This document shows positions 23,493-31,935 of a stretch of DNA of 64,000 bases, piece after piece (the first letter of the stretch is position 1; every line of letters begins with the position of its first letter). The stretch lies in assembly GCA_947495295.1 (NCBI GenBank), contig CANLYJ010000001.1, forward strand, positions 868,001 through 932,000, in the 5' to 3' direction. This DNA is from an uncultured Paracoccaceae bacterium. GTDB taxonomy: Bacteria > Pseudomonadota > Alphaproteobacteria > Rhodobacterales > Rhodobacteraceae. A program made the translations under genes and the position numbers. The notes under the pieces are model-generated. The model had not been told where the DNA came from, searched no databases, and was given only the letters and a program-made list of their open reading frames with translations.

Positions 23493-24809
23493 TTGAAGAG
23501 TTTCCTGATTGCTTCTTTAATGATGTCCGCGGCGACACTGGCGCGCGCGGAAGATTTGCCACGGCCATTGACCGATGCTGACTATGCACCTGTTCGTCTG
23601 GAAGAAGCGCGTCTGGGGCAATTGCTATTCTATGATCCCATTCTGTCTGGCAATCGCGAGGTATCATGTGCGACCTGCCACCATCCGGCATTTGGCACCA
23701 GCGACGGTCTTTCGTTGGGTATCGGTGATGGTGGACGCGGTCTGGGCCCGGATCGCATTGTTGATGCAAGAAATCCACCAGAACAGCGTATACCGCGCAA
23801 TGCGCCGGCATTGTTCAATCTGAGTGCGTATGAATTTACGGTGTTGTTCCATGATGGTCGGACCGAAGTAGACCCGGACAGGCCCGGTGGTCTGCGGACC
23901 CCGCTGGATGCTGATATGGTGGCGGGCTTTGCGTCGCTTCTTTCTGCCCAAACGATGTTTCCTGTTCTCAGCCCGGATGAAATGGCCGGACATTACAGTG
24001 AGAATGACGTTTCGACTGCGGTGCGGCAGGGCAGGTTAACGGGGCAGGGTGGTGCATGGGATATCATTGCGCGTCGCGTTGCCGCCATTCCACAATATGC
24101 TGATGCGTTCAAAGGCGCCTACGACCATATCGAGACGGCTGATGCGATCACTTTTGCTGACGTTTCGAACGCTATCGCTGCGTTCATGGCGTTCGAATGG
24201 CGCTCTGATCAATCTCCATTTGATGCGATGTTGCGTGGGGAGCGTGTTTTGCCGCAGCCAGCGGCGGAAGGTATGGCGTTGTTCTACGGGAAGGCGGGGT
24301 GCGACGCCTGTCATGGCGGGCCATTCCTGACGGATCATGATTTCCATGTCACCGGCGTTCCGCAATTGGGGCCGGGCAAGGCAGCTCGTTTTGAAACACA
24401 TGCCCGGGATGAGGGCCGTTTTCGCGTTACCGGTGACCCCGCGGACCGATATGCATTTCGTACGCCGAGTTTGCGGAATGTGGCGTTGACGGCCCCCTAT
24501 GGCCATTCCGGTGCTTATGCGGAGCTGCGTGGGTTTGTTGAGGCGCATGTCGATCCGGTGACCGCATTGGAAAACTATGTTTTGTCAGAGGCCGTTTTGC
24601 CAATAATGGATGTGAACGATGCTGAGGGATTGGCCGAAAATCAGATTATCGCGCGTTATGTGACAGCCAAACCTGTCCCTTTGACTGCGACGGAATTGGA
24701 TGCGCTGGTTGCATTTCTGGACACGTTGACTGATCCCGTCACCGTTGAGGGCCGTTTGGGTGTGCCGGATACTGTGCCAAGTGGTTTGCCTGTGGCGCAA
24801 CCGCGCTAG
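23493..24809 (+). CDS. MauG/MbnH-like dihaem cytochrome c peroxidase-family protein
   Basis: Periplasmic dihaem protein with haem motifs CATCHH (about residue 52) and CDACHG (about residue 270). The flanking segments (RLGQLLFYDPILSGN, FRTPSLRNVALTAPYGHSG) are those of the cytochrome c peroxidase/MauG superfamily. The ATG at 23445 lies right behind the terminator with no ribosome-binding site; a TTG at 23493 has GGTGGGG 6 bases upstream and yields an ideal signal peptide (MKSFLIASLMMSAATLARA), so I prefer it. About 438 residues. Relatives either reduce H2O2 or oxidise residues of a partner protein (MauG, MbnH). The convergent CRTAC1-like gene shares its stop region and may encode a partner. 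Confidence 0.85.
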   Translation: MKSFLIASLMMSAATLARAEDLPRPLTDADYAPVRLEEARLGQLLFYDPILSGNREVSCATCHHPAFGTSDGLSLGIGDGGRGLGPDRIVDARNPPEQRIPRNAPALFNLSAYEFTVLFHDGRTEVDPDRPGGLRTPLDADMVAGFASLLSAQTMFPVLSPDEMAGHYSENDVSTAVRQGRLTGQGGAWDIIARRVAAIPQYADAFKGAYDHIETADAITFADVSNAIAAFMAFEWRSDQSPFDAMLRGERVLPQPAAEGMALFYGKAGCDACHGGPFLTDHDFHVTGVPQLGPGKAARFETHARDEGRFRVTGDPADRYAFRTPSLRNVALTAPYGHSGAYAELRGFVEAHVDPVTALENYVLSEAVLPIMDVNDAEGLAENQIIARYVTAKPVPLTATELDALVAFLDTLTDPVTVEGRLGVPDTVPSGLPVAQPR

Positions 24810-26290
24810 CGCCGGTGGATATTCAATAGTTGATTGCCGTCTGCCTGTTGCATGGATGTGCTGCCGTCCGGCCATGTCACTGTGATAGACGCTGCTTCCG
24901 CATCGCCTAATCCGAAATGCAGGGGTAGCATTTGACCACCTGCGTGACCGCCGCCAACGGTGATTTGTTGGGTTTGACTATGGCCATTTGCGTTTACGGT
25001 GATTTTCGCGCCAACCGCATCACGATTTCCCCCGGGTTGGTTGAGTTTGACTTGCAGCCAATTCCCCGCGTCTTCTGTAACATTGCGATAAAGCTCCATC
25101 GCGGCGCGCCGGTTGACCACGATCAGGTCAAGCCGGCCATCGTTATCAAAATCGGCCAGCGCCGCACCGCGTGACCGTTCACTGGTCGCGATGCCTGCGC
25201 TGACACTTTTCTCCACAAACTGCCCGTCTGATTTCTGCATCAGCAGGTTGTTGGGGTCCCGCATAGCGTTGCCCGGCATTTGGTCCACATTGCCTTTGGC
25301 TATAAAGAGATCAGCGCGTCCGTCGTTATCGACATCGGCGAATTGCGCATGCCAACCGGTGGATGGCCTGCCATCGTCACCGGAATGTGGGCGTTGCGCG
25401 TAGGTGCCCAGATCAAACGGGGCAGGGCGGTATGTTCCGTCAGGTAGTGCAAGTTGCATCAGTTGGTCGCCCATCGACGTCAGCATCACCTCGTCACGGC
25501 CATCGCCATCGAGGTCACGACTGGCAATGCCCATGCCCCAGAGCGATACGTTCTTCCATCCGTCGTTTTCGTCCAGAAACCGCCCCTCGCTGATATCCCA
25601 CATCTGTTCATAGCCGCCACGCACATAATAGTGCCGATCATTTGAGATACGCAGCGTAGGGCGCCCGCGCGCATCATCTGCGGCCAGCATTGATAGTGGG
25701 CAGAAACCGGGTGCGAGCGTGACTTCATCATATGTCAGCTCGTCCTTGCGTGGTTGCAGGATTTGATTGTCATCGCAGGCCTCAAACGGGCCGTCGGGAT
25801 CGGATCGGTCCACATAGTTTCCAACTGCCATGTGGGGTGCGCCGTTTCCCGTCCACCAGGCCGTGAATGCGGTTGTCCAGCGATCCGCTTGCTGCGTCCC
25901 AAGGATTGCGCTGGCGTCTTCAAATGTGCAGTCGGGGCCACCACGTAGAAGGGTGTTTGCACCCACGCGCATGACAAACAGGTCCATGAACGCGTCGCCA
26001 TCGATATTGAGAGGATAAGCCCCCGTTGCGCCCGTTATGGTGGCTACTGGTGTAGCTGCAAATTGGAAGTCACCCAAGTTGCGGAAGAGCGCGGCAGGGT
26101 TGCTACCGCCCGCCGCAAAGATGTCAGGTAATGTGTTGTTGTCACAGTCGAAAACAGCAACGCCACCACCCACGAAGTGTTCCCAGCCGCCATCATAGAC
26201 ATGTCCAACGAGCGCGTCAGATCGATCCTCAAAAAGTGGATCTGCGCTGGCACCATTGGCCAGAAAGGAGATTAACAACACATACCGCAT
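24806..26290 (-). CDS. exported CRTAC1-like FG-GAP/VCBS beta-propeller with ASPIC/UnbV domain
   Basis: 494 residues. Signal peptide MRYVLLISFLANGASA. Several FG-GAP calcium loops follow (DLDGDGRDEV, DVDNDGRADLF, DFDNDGRLDLI) in an integrin-like propeller. The C-terminal ~75 residues match the ASPIC/UnbV domain (NWLQVKLNQPGGNRDAVG ... VTWPDGS). This family is secreted or periplasmic and of unknown function, often near c-type cytochromes. Its ATG overlaps the stop of the upstream ROK regulator gene by one base, so it is translated with that regulator. It is convergent with the dihaem gene (4-base overlap). Confidence 0.87.
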   Translation of the reverse strand: MRYVLLISFLANGASADPLFEDRSDALVGHVYDGGWEHFVGGGVAVFDCDNNTLPDIFAAGGSNPAALFRNLGDFQFAATPVATITGATGAYPLNIDGDAFMDLFVMRVGANTLLRGGPDCTFEDASAILGTQQADRWTTAFTAWWTGNGAPHMAVGNYVDRSDPDGPFEACDDNQILQPRKDELTYDEVTLAPGFCPLSMLAADDARGRPTLRISNDRHYYVRGGYEQMWDISEGRFLDENDGWKNVSLWGMGIASRDLDGDGRDEVMLTSMGDQLMQLALPDGTYRPAPFDLGTYAQRPHSGDDGRPSTGWHAQFADVDNDGRADLFIAKGNVDQMPGNAMRDPNNLLMQKSDGQFVEKSVSAGIATSERSRGAALADFDNDGRLDLIVVNRRAAMELYRNVTEDAGNWLQVKLNQPGGNRDAVGAKITVNANGHSQTQQITVGGGHAGGQMLPLHFGLGDAEAASITVTWPDGSTSMQQADGNQLLNIHRR

Positions 26291-27555
26291 TAGTGCCGAT
26301 TGTCACCGAGTACGGCATCTGTCACGGCATCGAGCGCCAATGCTGTCGCCCCGCGTGCCCAAACCAGATCGCCCCAAGCATGGGTATCAACCCGGCAGGG
26401 ACTGCGCCCTTCGTTCAGGGTCAACTTGTGCATTTCGGCCAGCACCTCCTCTGCATAAAGGTAGTCATACCGCATGCGTTCGCCCGACAGAATGATGAGT
26501 TCAGGGTCAAAAAGCTGAATTACATTCGCCAGACCCACGGATAGGTAGCGTCCGGCGCGCCTGAAAATGGTACGTGCCGCGTCATTGCCTGATTTTGCCT
26601 GCACGAACAGATCATCAAGCATTGCATTTGGGCTTTGCAGGTTGCGGGGATTGCGGTGCAGCGCAGTTGCAGCCTCGCGGGTCAGCGCATAGTCGGCAAT
26701 GTAGGCTTCCAGGCAGCCGCGTTGCCCGCAACGACATAGCGCGCCATCCAGTTGGACCTTGGTATGCCCGAGTTCCAATCCCATTCCCCGGGACCCCCGA
26801 AACAACCGATTTTCTAGAACGAGCCCCATGCCGACACCTTGTTCGACGGTCACAACGGCAAAGTTTGCCATCTGCCGCCCCGCCCCAAACCACAGTTCCG
26901 CAAGCGTGAGCATGTTTGCATCATTGTCGACATGAAGCGGCACGCCAAAACGCTGTTTGAATGCTTGCGCAAGGTCGTTGTCGCGTGTCGTCAGAAGGGG
27001 TGACCAGGGCACAGTGCCGGTTTGATGATCGACAATTCCCGATAGACCGACACCAACTGCTGCAATGTCGGAAAGTTTTTTGCAGCATGGATCGAGGACA
27101 GCCTGGATCAGGGCACTGATTTCATCAAACAACGCGGGCAGTGTTCGTTGGGTGGGGGGGGTTGCCAGTGTGGCATCGGCGAGCGGGTTGCCCGCAAAAT
27201 CGGTGAGCACTGCCGAGTGGCGTTCATCAGACAGTTTAATGCCGATGACATGGTGAACCTCTGGCACAACCTCAAGTGCGACAGGCGGGCGACCGCGGCC
27301 TACTTCGCGCGGCAAGCCTTCAACTTCTCGCAATAGGCCCGCACTGATCAGGTCCGCTGTCAGGGTTGTTGCTGATCCAGCGCTGATTTTCAGGGCGCGC
27401 GTCATGTCGGATCGCGCGGCCCTTCCAGCAGCCCGCACATGTTCAAATATTTGCTGGCGCAAAGGCTTCGCATCGGCGATGTTCGAAGGCAGCAGCGGCC
27501 CGAACCCTGCCGGATCGGTCGATTCGCCCTCTGCCTTTGTCAGCTCCTCGTACAT
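26290..27555 (-). CDS. ROK-family transcriptional repressor, probable xylose regulator
   Basis: 421 residues. N-terminal winged helix (residues ~30-90, SDMTRALKISAGSATTLTA) followed by a ROK sugar-kinase-like domain with the zinc site GHTKVQLDGALCRCGQRGC. The NagC/XylR architecture has a nucleotide-like pocket used for sugar sensing. It is divergent from xylFHG by 211 bp, so it very probably represses the xylose importer and is relieved by xylose. Unusually, the next gene in its own operon is a CRTAC1-like secreted protein rather than xylAB, which are not in the window. The start ATG at 27555 lacks a strong ribosome-binding site. Confidence 0.87.
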   Translation of the reverse strand: MYEELTKAEGESTDPAGFGPLLPSNIADAKPLRQQIFEHVRAAGRAARSDMTRALKISAGSATTLTADLISAGLLREVEGLPREVGRGRPPVALEVVPEVHHVIGIKLSDERHSAVLTDFAGNPLADATLATPPTQRTLPALFDEISALIQAVLDPCCKKLSDIAAVGVGLSGIVDHQTGTVPWSPLLTTRDNDLAQAFKQRFGVPLHVDNDANMLTLAELWFGAGRQMANFAVVTVEQGVGMGLVLENRLFRGSRGMGLELGHTKVQLDGALCRCGQRGCLEAYIADYALTREAATALHRNPRNLQSPNAMLDDLFVQAKSGNDAARTIFRRAGRYLSVGLANVIQLFDPELIILSGERMRYDYLYAEEVLAEMHKLTLNEGRSPCRVDTHAWGDLVWARGATALALDAVTDAVLGDNRH

Positions 27556-27567
27556 ATTTTAGCGCCT

Positions 27568-27617
27568 GAATTATTAATGAGCGAAACATGGCTGAATTCG
27601 TCATGCCTAATAAATTC
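27568..27617. promoter_or_regulatory. candidate ROK operator half-sites
   Basis: GAATTATTA (27568-27576) and TAATAAATTC (27608-27617) are inverted AT-rich arms, one base different from perfect, in the rok/xylF divergent gap. Arm spacing is 31 bases. ROK repressors bind AT-rich inverted elements, but this match is by symmetry alone. Confidence 0.3.
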
Positions 27618-27673
27618 TGCAAGATAATCGGCATTCCGTACAGCCTTTTTTTGACTTTGCCGTGCTTTTTATT

Positions 27674-27702
27674 TTGACAACTGAAATTAATATGGCATCT
27701 TA
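27674..27702 (+). promoter_or_regulatory. candidate sigma-70 promoter of xylFHG
   Basis: A perfect -35 TTGACA at 27674-27679 is followed by a 16-17-base spacer and CATCTT/ATCTTA near 27696-27702. It lies 65-90 bases before the xylF start and points the right way. The -10 match is weak. Confidence 0.4.
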
Positions 27703-27766
27703 GTTGCCGTAGGGTCTCGCAGGCCCATACCCCAATCATTGGGCAAGCATCTTCTGGGAGGAATAC

Positions 27767-28795
27767 ATGCATAGATCCATTATCGCAGCGGCCATTGCCG
27801 TTGCTGGTTTTAATACCGCTGCTTTTGCCGATGGTCACGGCGTCACCGTTGGCGTCAGCTGGTCTGATTTTCAGGAAGAGCGTTGGAAAACCGACGAAGC
27901 CGCCATGTTGGGCGCGTTGGACGCCGCTGGCGCAAAGTACCTGTCGGCCGATGCGCAATCATCCGCGACCAAGCAATTGGCTGATGTTGAAAGTCTGATC
28001 ACACAAGGCGTTGACGCGCTGATCATTCTTGCACAAGACGGTGCATCCATCGGGCCAGCACTTGATGCAGCCGAAGCTGCGGGCATCCCTGTGATCGGAT
28101 ACGATCGCCTGATCGAAGATGACCGCGCCTTTTATCTGACATTCGACAATGTCGAGGTGGGTCGGATGCAGGCCGCTGCTGTTTTTGAAGCGCAGCCTGA
28201 GGGCAATTACGTGATGATCAAGGGTTCGCCAACCGATCCGAACTCTGACTTCTTGCGCGGGGGTCAGCAGGAAGTGCTGCAGGCCGCAATCGATTCCGGT
28301 GCGATCACGATTGTCGGCGAGGCCTATACAGATGGCTGGCAGCCTTCCAACGCACAGCGGAACATGGAGCAGATCCTGACCCAGACCAACAACGAGGTCG
28401 ATGCGGTTGTTGCGTCTAACGACGGTACGGCTGGTGGCGTTGTTGCTGCACTGGCGGCGCAGGGCATGGACGGCATTCCTGTGTCAGGTCAGGACGGTGA
28501 CCATGCCGCACTGAACCGCGTTGCACTGGGTACGCAGACCGTTTCGGTCTGGAAAGACAGCCGCGAGTTGGGCCGCAATGCAGGCGAAATCGCCGTGGCA
28601 TTGGCTGGCGGTACTGCGATGGCCGATATCGAAGGCGCGGCTACGTTCACGTCACCTGGTGGCGTTGATGTCAGTTCAATGCTGCTGGCGCCGCAGCCTG
28701 TCACGCAGGACAAGCTGAACCTTGTTCTGGATGCTGGCTGGATCCCCAAGGACGTGTTGTGCCAGGGTGTTACTGGCCTCGCCGTCTGCGAATAA
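27767..28795 (+). CDS. xylF: xylose ABC transporter substrate-binding protein
   Basis: Periplasmic sugar-binding protein, 342 residues. Signal peptide ends near AAFADG. The mature chain shows the XylF/RbsB-class layout: VTVGVSWSDFQEERWKTDEA, then QGVDALIILAQDG, YDRLIED and AVVASNDGTAGG, residues that line the pentose pocket in XylF. GGGAGG precedes the ATG. First gene of xylFHG, with a long hairpin in the gap to xylH. It is divergent from a ROK regulator, the usual arrangement. D-xylose is the likely ligand; a related pentose is possible. Confidence 0.9.
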   Translation: MHRSIIAAAIAVAGFNTAAFADGHGVTVGVSWSDFQEERWKTDEAAMLGALDAAGAKYLSADAQSSATKQLADVESLITQGVDALIILAQDGASIGPALDAAEAAGIPVIGYDRLIEDDRAFYLTFDNVEVGRMQAAAVFEAQPEGNYVMIKGSPTDPNSDFLRGGQQEVLQAAIDSGAITIVGEAYTDGWQPSNAQRNMEQILTQTNNEVDAVVASNDGTAGGVVAALAAQGMDGIPVSGQDGDHAALNRVALGTQTVSVWKDSRELGRNAGEIAVALAGGTAMADIEGAATFTSPGGVDVSSMLLAPQPVTQDKLNLVLDAGWIPKDVLCQGVTGLAVCE

Positions 28796-28812
28796 CCTAA
28801 ATCAAAGAACTG

Positions 28813-28840
28813 AACCCCACCCGTTTACGCGGGTGGGGTT
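28813..28840 (+). terminator. xylF-xylH intercistronic hairpin
   Basis: AACCCCACCCG and CGGGTGGGGTT form a perfect 11-bp GC-rich stem with a 6-nt loop, 17 bases past the xylF stop. No U-tract follows. This is the classic position for a partial terminator or RNase barrier that keeps binding-protein mRNA above permease mRNA. Confidence 0.7.
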
Positions 28841-28886
28841 GCCGCAACGACTGACCCCGCGACAAGGGTCTAGGGGAGGGAACCTC

Positions 28887-30152
28887 ATGTCCAACGGGCT
28901 TGGGAAAATTATCAAGACATTGCAGATCGATACGCGCCTTTTGGGGATGATCGGTGCGTTCATTGTAATCTCTGTCGTATTTCATATTGCGACGGGTGGC
29001 ACGTTTCTGACCCCGCGCAACCTGTTCACGCTGACGCTGCAGACCGCTTCGGTGGCGGTCATGGCGACCGGCATGGTTTTTGTGATTGTGACGCGGAACA
29101 TTGATCTGTCTATCGGGTCGCTTTTGGGTGTCGTCGGTATGATCATGGGCGTCATTCAGGTCCAGCTTTTGCCGAATATGCTTGGTTTTGGTAGTCCGGC
29201 GATCTGGATCATCACGCTGGTTCTGGGCGTTGCTCTTGGCGCTGGTATTGGTGCGTTTCAAGGATGGTTGGTTGGATATATGGTCATCCCTTCCTTTATT
29301 GTGACGCTCGGTGGTTTGCTGATCTGGCGCGGTGCGGCCTGGTGGGTGTCAAAGGGCACGACCATATCGCCGCTTGATCCGAACTTCGTCATGCTTGGTG
29401 GTGCAAGTGGCACGATTGGTGTCACGGCCAGTTGGATATTGGCCGCGGTTGGATCGGCGCTAACGGTTTGGTTTTTGATCAACACACGTCGCAAATATGT
29501 CTCTCATGGGTTTGCGGTAAAACCGCTATGGGCTGAATATGCGCTTGGCGCGATCCTTGTTGGGGCCATCTGTGGGATTACCGCGATCATCAACGCCTAT
29601 ATGATCCCAACGCGCATTTTGCAGCGGCGTTTCGCAGCCGAAGGGTTGGAGATGCCAGAGGGTTATACCGAGGCTTACGGTTTTCCGATTTCGGTTTTGA
29701 TTGTCATCGCTGTCGCGATTGCCATGACGATCATCGCCAAGAAAACCCGATTTGGCCGTTATGTTTTTGCCATGGGTGGTAACCCGGATGCGGCGGAATT
29801 GTCGGGCGTGAACACGCGCCTGCTGACTGTGAAGGTTTTCGCCTTGATGGGTGCCCTGACCGCAATTGCTGCAGTCATTGCTTCGGCTCGTTTGGGCTCT
29901 GCCGGGTCATCATTGGGTGAATTGGACGAATTGCGCGTGATCGCGGCCGCCGTGATTGGCGGCACGGCTCTCGCCGGTGGTGTCGGGACGATATATGGTG
30001 CGATCCTTGGCGCGTTGATCATGCAGGCGCTGGTGTCCGGCATGGGCATGGTTGGCGTCGATTCCCCGCTACAAAATATGATTGTCGGTGGCGTTCTGAT
30101 CTTCGCCGTGTGGGTGGATATCCTTTACCGTCGCAAAACAGGAGATAGCTGA
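28887..30152 (+). CDS. xylH: xylose ABC transporter permease
   Basis: 421 residues from ATG 28887 (MSNGLGKIIKTLQ), preceded by GGGGAGGG; the open frame runs on upstream over the hairpin and xylF end. About ten or more membrane helices. Family motifs: VIVTRNIDLSIGSLLGV near residue 70 and the coupling region GGNPDAAELSGVN near 295-310. The length matches XylH (about 390-430), longer than RbsC because of the central cytoplasmic/periplasmic segment (NAYMIPTRILQRRFAAEG). Its stop overlaps the xylG start by one base. Confidence 0.9.
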   Translation: MSNGLGKIIKTLQIDTRLLGMIGAFIVISVVFHIATGGTFLTPRNLFTLTLQTASVAVMATGMVFVIVTRNIDLSIGSLLGVVGMIMGVIQVQLLPNMLGFGSPAIWIITLVLGVALGAGIGAFQGWLVGYMVIPSFIVTLGGLLIWRGAAWWVSKGTTISPLDPNFVMLGGASGTIGVTASWILAAVGSALTVWFLINTRRKYVSHGFAVKPLWAEYALGAILVGAICGITAIINAYMIPTRILQRRFAAEGLEMPEGYTEAYGFPISVLIVIAVAIAMTIIAKKTRFGRYVFAMGGNPDAAELSGVNTRLLTVKVFALMGALTAIAAVIASARLGSAGSSLGELDELRVIAAAVIGGTALAGGVGTIYGAILGALIMQALVSGMGMVGVDSPLQNMIVGGVLIFAVWVDILYRRKTGDS

Positions 30153-30901
30153 TGAGCACGCCACTTCTTGAAATGCGCAATATTTCGATCCATTTCGGCG
30201 GGATTAAAGCGGTTGATGATGTGTCCATCGATGTGATGCCGGGTGAAGTTGTCGGCCTGTTGGGCCATAACGGCGCGGGGAAATCGACACTGATCAAGAT
30301 CCTGTCTGGCGCATATAAAAAGGATGCGGGCGAGATATTCATCGACGGCCAGAAGGTCGAGATTAACAGCCCCCGAGACGCCCGCGATCATAATATCGAG
30401 ACGATTTATCAGACGCTGGCCCTGTCGGATAATCTTGATGCCGCATCAAACCTGTTTTTGGGTCGTGAGATTGTCACCAAATTTGGTCTGGTCGATGATA
30501 CGGCGATGGAGGCGGAGTCGCGCAAGATCATGGCGCGGCTTAATCCGAATTTTCAACGATTTTCCGAACCCGTCCGTTCCTTGTCCGGTGGTCAGCGTCA
30601 GTCTGTTGCGATTGCCCGCGCGGTTTATTTCAATGCCCGTATCCTGATCATGGACGAACCCACCGCTGCTTTGGGTGTGCATGAGACGGCGATGGTGGCC
30701 GATTTGATCAAAGAGCTGAAGAACCAAGGGCTTGGTATCTTTTTGATTAGTCACGATACGCGCGAGATGATGGATCTATGTGATCGTGTTTCGGTGATGA
30801 AGAACGGGCAATTGATTGGGACCGAACGCGTCGAGGATGTGACAGAGGATGACATTCTGTCGATGATCATCATGGGCAAGAACCCCCGCGCGGCTGCTTG
30901 A
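30152..30901 (+). CDS. xylG: xylose ABC transporter ATP-binding protein (single-domain)
   Basis: 249 residues with one ATPase domain: Walker A LLGHNGAGKST, signature LSGGQRQSVAIA, Walker B LIMDEPTAALG, switch His in LISHDTREM. E. coli XylG and RbsA have two fused ATPase domains (~510 residues); this short form is common in Alphaproteobacteria and presumably works as a homodimer. Cotranslated with xylH through TGATG overlap. No xylose isomerase or dehydrogenase gene follows within the window; the next genes are unrelated in sequence. Confidence 0.9.
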   Translation: MSTPLLEMRNISIHFGGIKAVDDVSIDVMPGEVVGLLGHNGAGKSTLIKILSGAYKKDAGEIFIDGQKVEINSPRDARDHNIETIYQTLALSDNLDAASNLFLGREIVTKFGLVDDTAMEAESRKIMARLNPNFQRFSEPVRSLSGGQRQSVAIARAVYFNARILIMDEPTAALGVHETAMVADLIKELKNQGLGIFLISHDTREMMDLCDRVSVMKNGQLIGTERVEDVTEDDILSMIIMGKNPRAAA

Positions 30902-30981
30902 GTCAAACGGGATGACACTGACCTTGTGACTTTGATGCAGTCTGCCTAACCTTCCGTCGCAAAGGGCAGGCGGGACAATTC

Positions 30982-31935
30982 GTGATCCGGACGATCTTCA
31001 AAACGCTGGGGCGACAATACATGGATGTGACCATCCGGTCCGGACCTGACTATCAGGTCCGGATTGTCGAACGCCCGGGGCGATGGATGGCGGTTGACGC
31101 GTTAAACGGGCTATCGCACGAATTGCGGCAGATCGCTGGGCGCACGCTTGATCGTGGCAAGCTGACCTATGGTGTCTTTTCCGGTGATCCCGAAGATTTG
31201 AAAGATGTGATCATCACCTTGGTTCGCCGAAGGGATGGCACGCCAATTGCCTTTAATGCGCTTGTGGTCATGAACGTGGACACCGCGCCGCGACCGCTGG
31301 ATGTCCTTCACCTTGGCCTTGTGATGGTCGACCCGGATGAACGCTCAAAGAACCTGTCTTGGGTCCTTTATGGTCTGACATGTTTTCTGATCTTTTTCCG
31401 GCGGCAGTTTCGCCCCGTCTGGATTTCGAATGTCACGCAGGTCCCTGCAGTTGTTGGAATGGTGTCAGAGATGTTTTCGGATGTTTGGCCTGACCCACGT
31501 GGCGGGCGGCGCAGTTTGAACCATGTCTTGCTTGCGCGTCTGATCATGGCCAACCATCGGGCGGTTTTTGGCGTTGGTGAAGATGCGGTTTTTGACGAAG
31601 ACCGCTTTGTCATTACAAATGCCTATACTGGTGGTTCTGACGATCTGAAAAAGACGTGGGACGACACACCAAAGCACAGGGATGTCCAATTCAACACGTT
31701 TTGTGCAGAGCAGTTGGACTATGGTCGCGGCGATGATGTGATCCAGCTCGGCAAAATGGACTTGGCTGCGATGCGTACTTATCTGGCTCGGGAGGTTCCA
31801 AAGTCGGCAGTTGTGGGGCTGCTAGTGACGGCGGGGCTTGTGGCCCTGCGCCGTGTTATTCTGCCCGTTGCACACTGGTCGGACAGTTCGGCGCAATGGT
31901 CCATCTTGCGTCCTGCGAAGGCCTGGCGAAAATGA
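30982..31935 (+). CDS. GNAT-like hypothetical protein
   Basis: 317 residues from a GTG at 30982 (an in-frame ATG at 31021 is an alternative). The middle part, HLGLVMVDPDERSKNLSWVLYG, resembles the acetyl-CoA pyrophosphate-binding strand-loop-helix of GNAT acyltransferases, and preceding strands (TPIAFNALVVMNVD) fit that fold. A hydrophobic segment near the C-terminus (VVGLLVTAGLVALRRVIL) could anchor it to the membrane. Its stop overlaps the start of the next gene (ATGA), so both are translated together. I do not recognise a named family; function unknown. It starts 80 bases after xylG. Confidence 0.6.
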   Translation: MIRTIFKTLGRQYMDVTIRSGPDYQVRIVERPGRWMAVDALNGLSHELRQIAGRTLDRGKLTYGVFSGDPEDLKDVIITLVRRRDGTPIAFNALVVMNVDTAPRPLDVLHLGLVMVDPDERSKNLSWVLYGLTCFLIFFRRQFRPVWISNVTQVPAVVGMVSEMFSDVWPDPRGGRRSLNHVLLARLIMANHRAVFGVGEDAVFDEDRFVITNAYTGGSDDLKKTWDDTPKHRDVQFNTFCAEQLDYGRGDDVIQLGKMDLAAMRTYLAREVPKSAVVGLLVTAGLVALRRVILPVAHWSDSSAQWSILRPAKAWRK

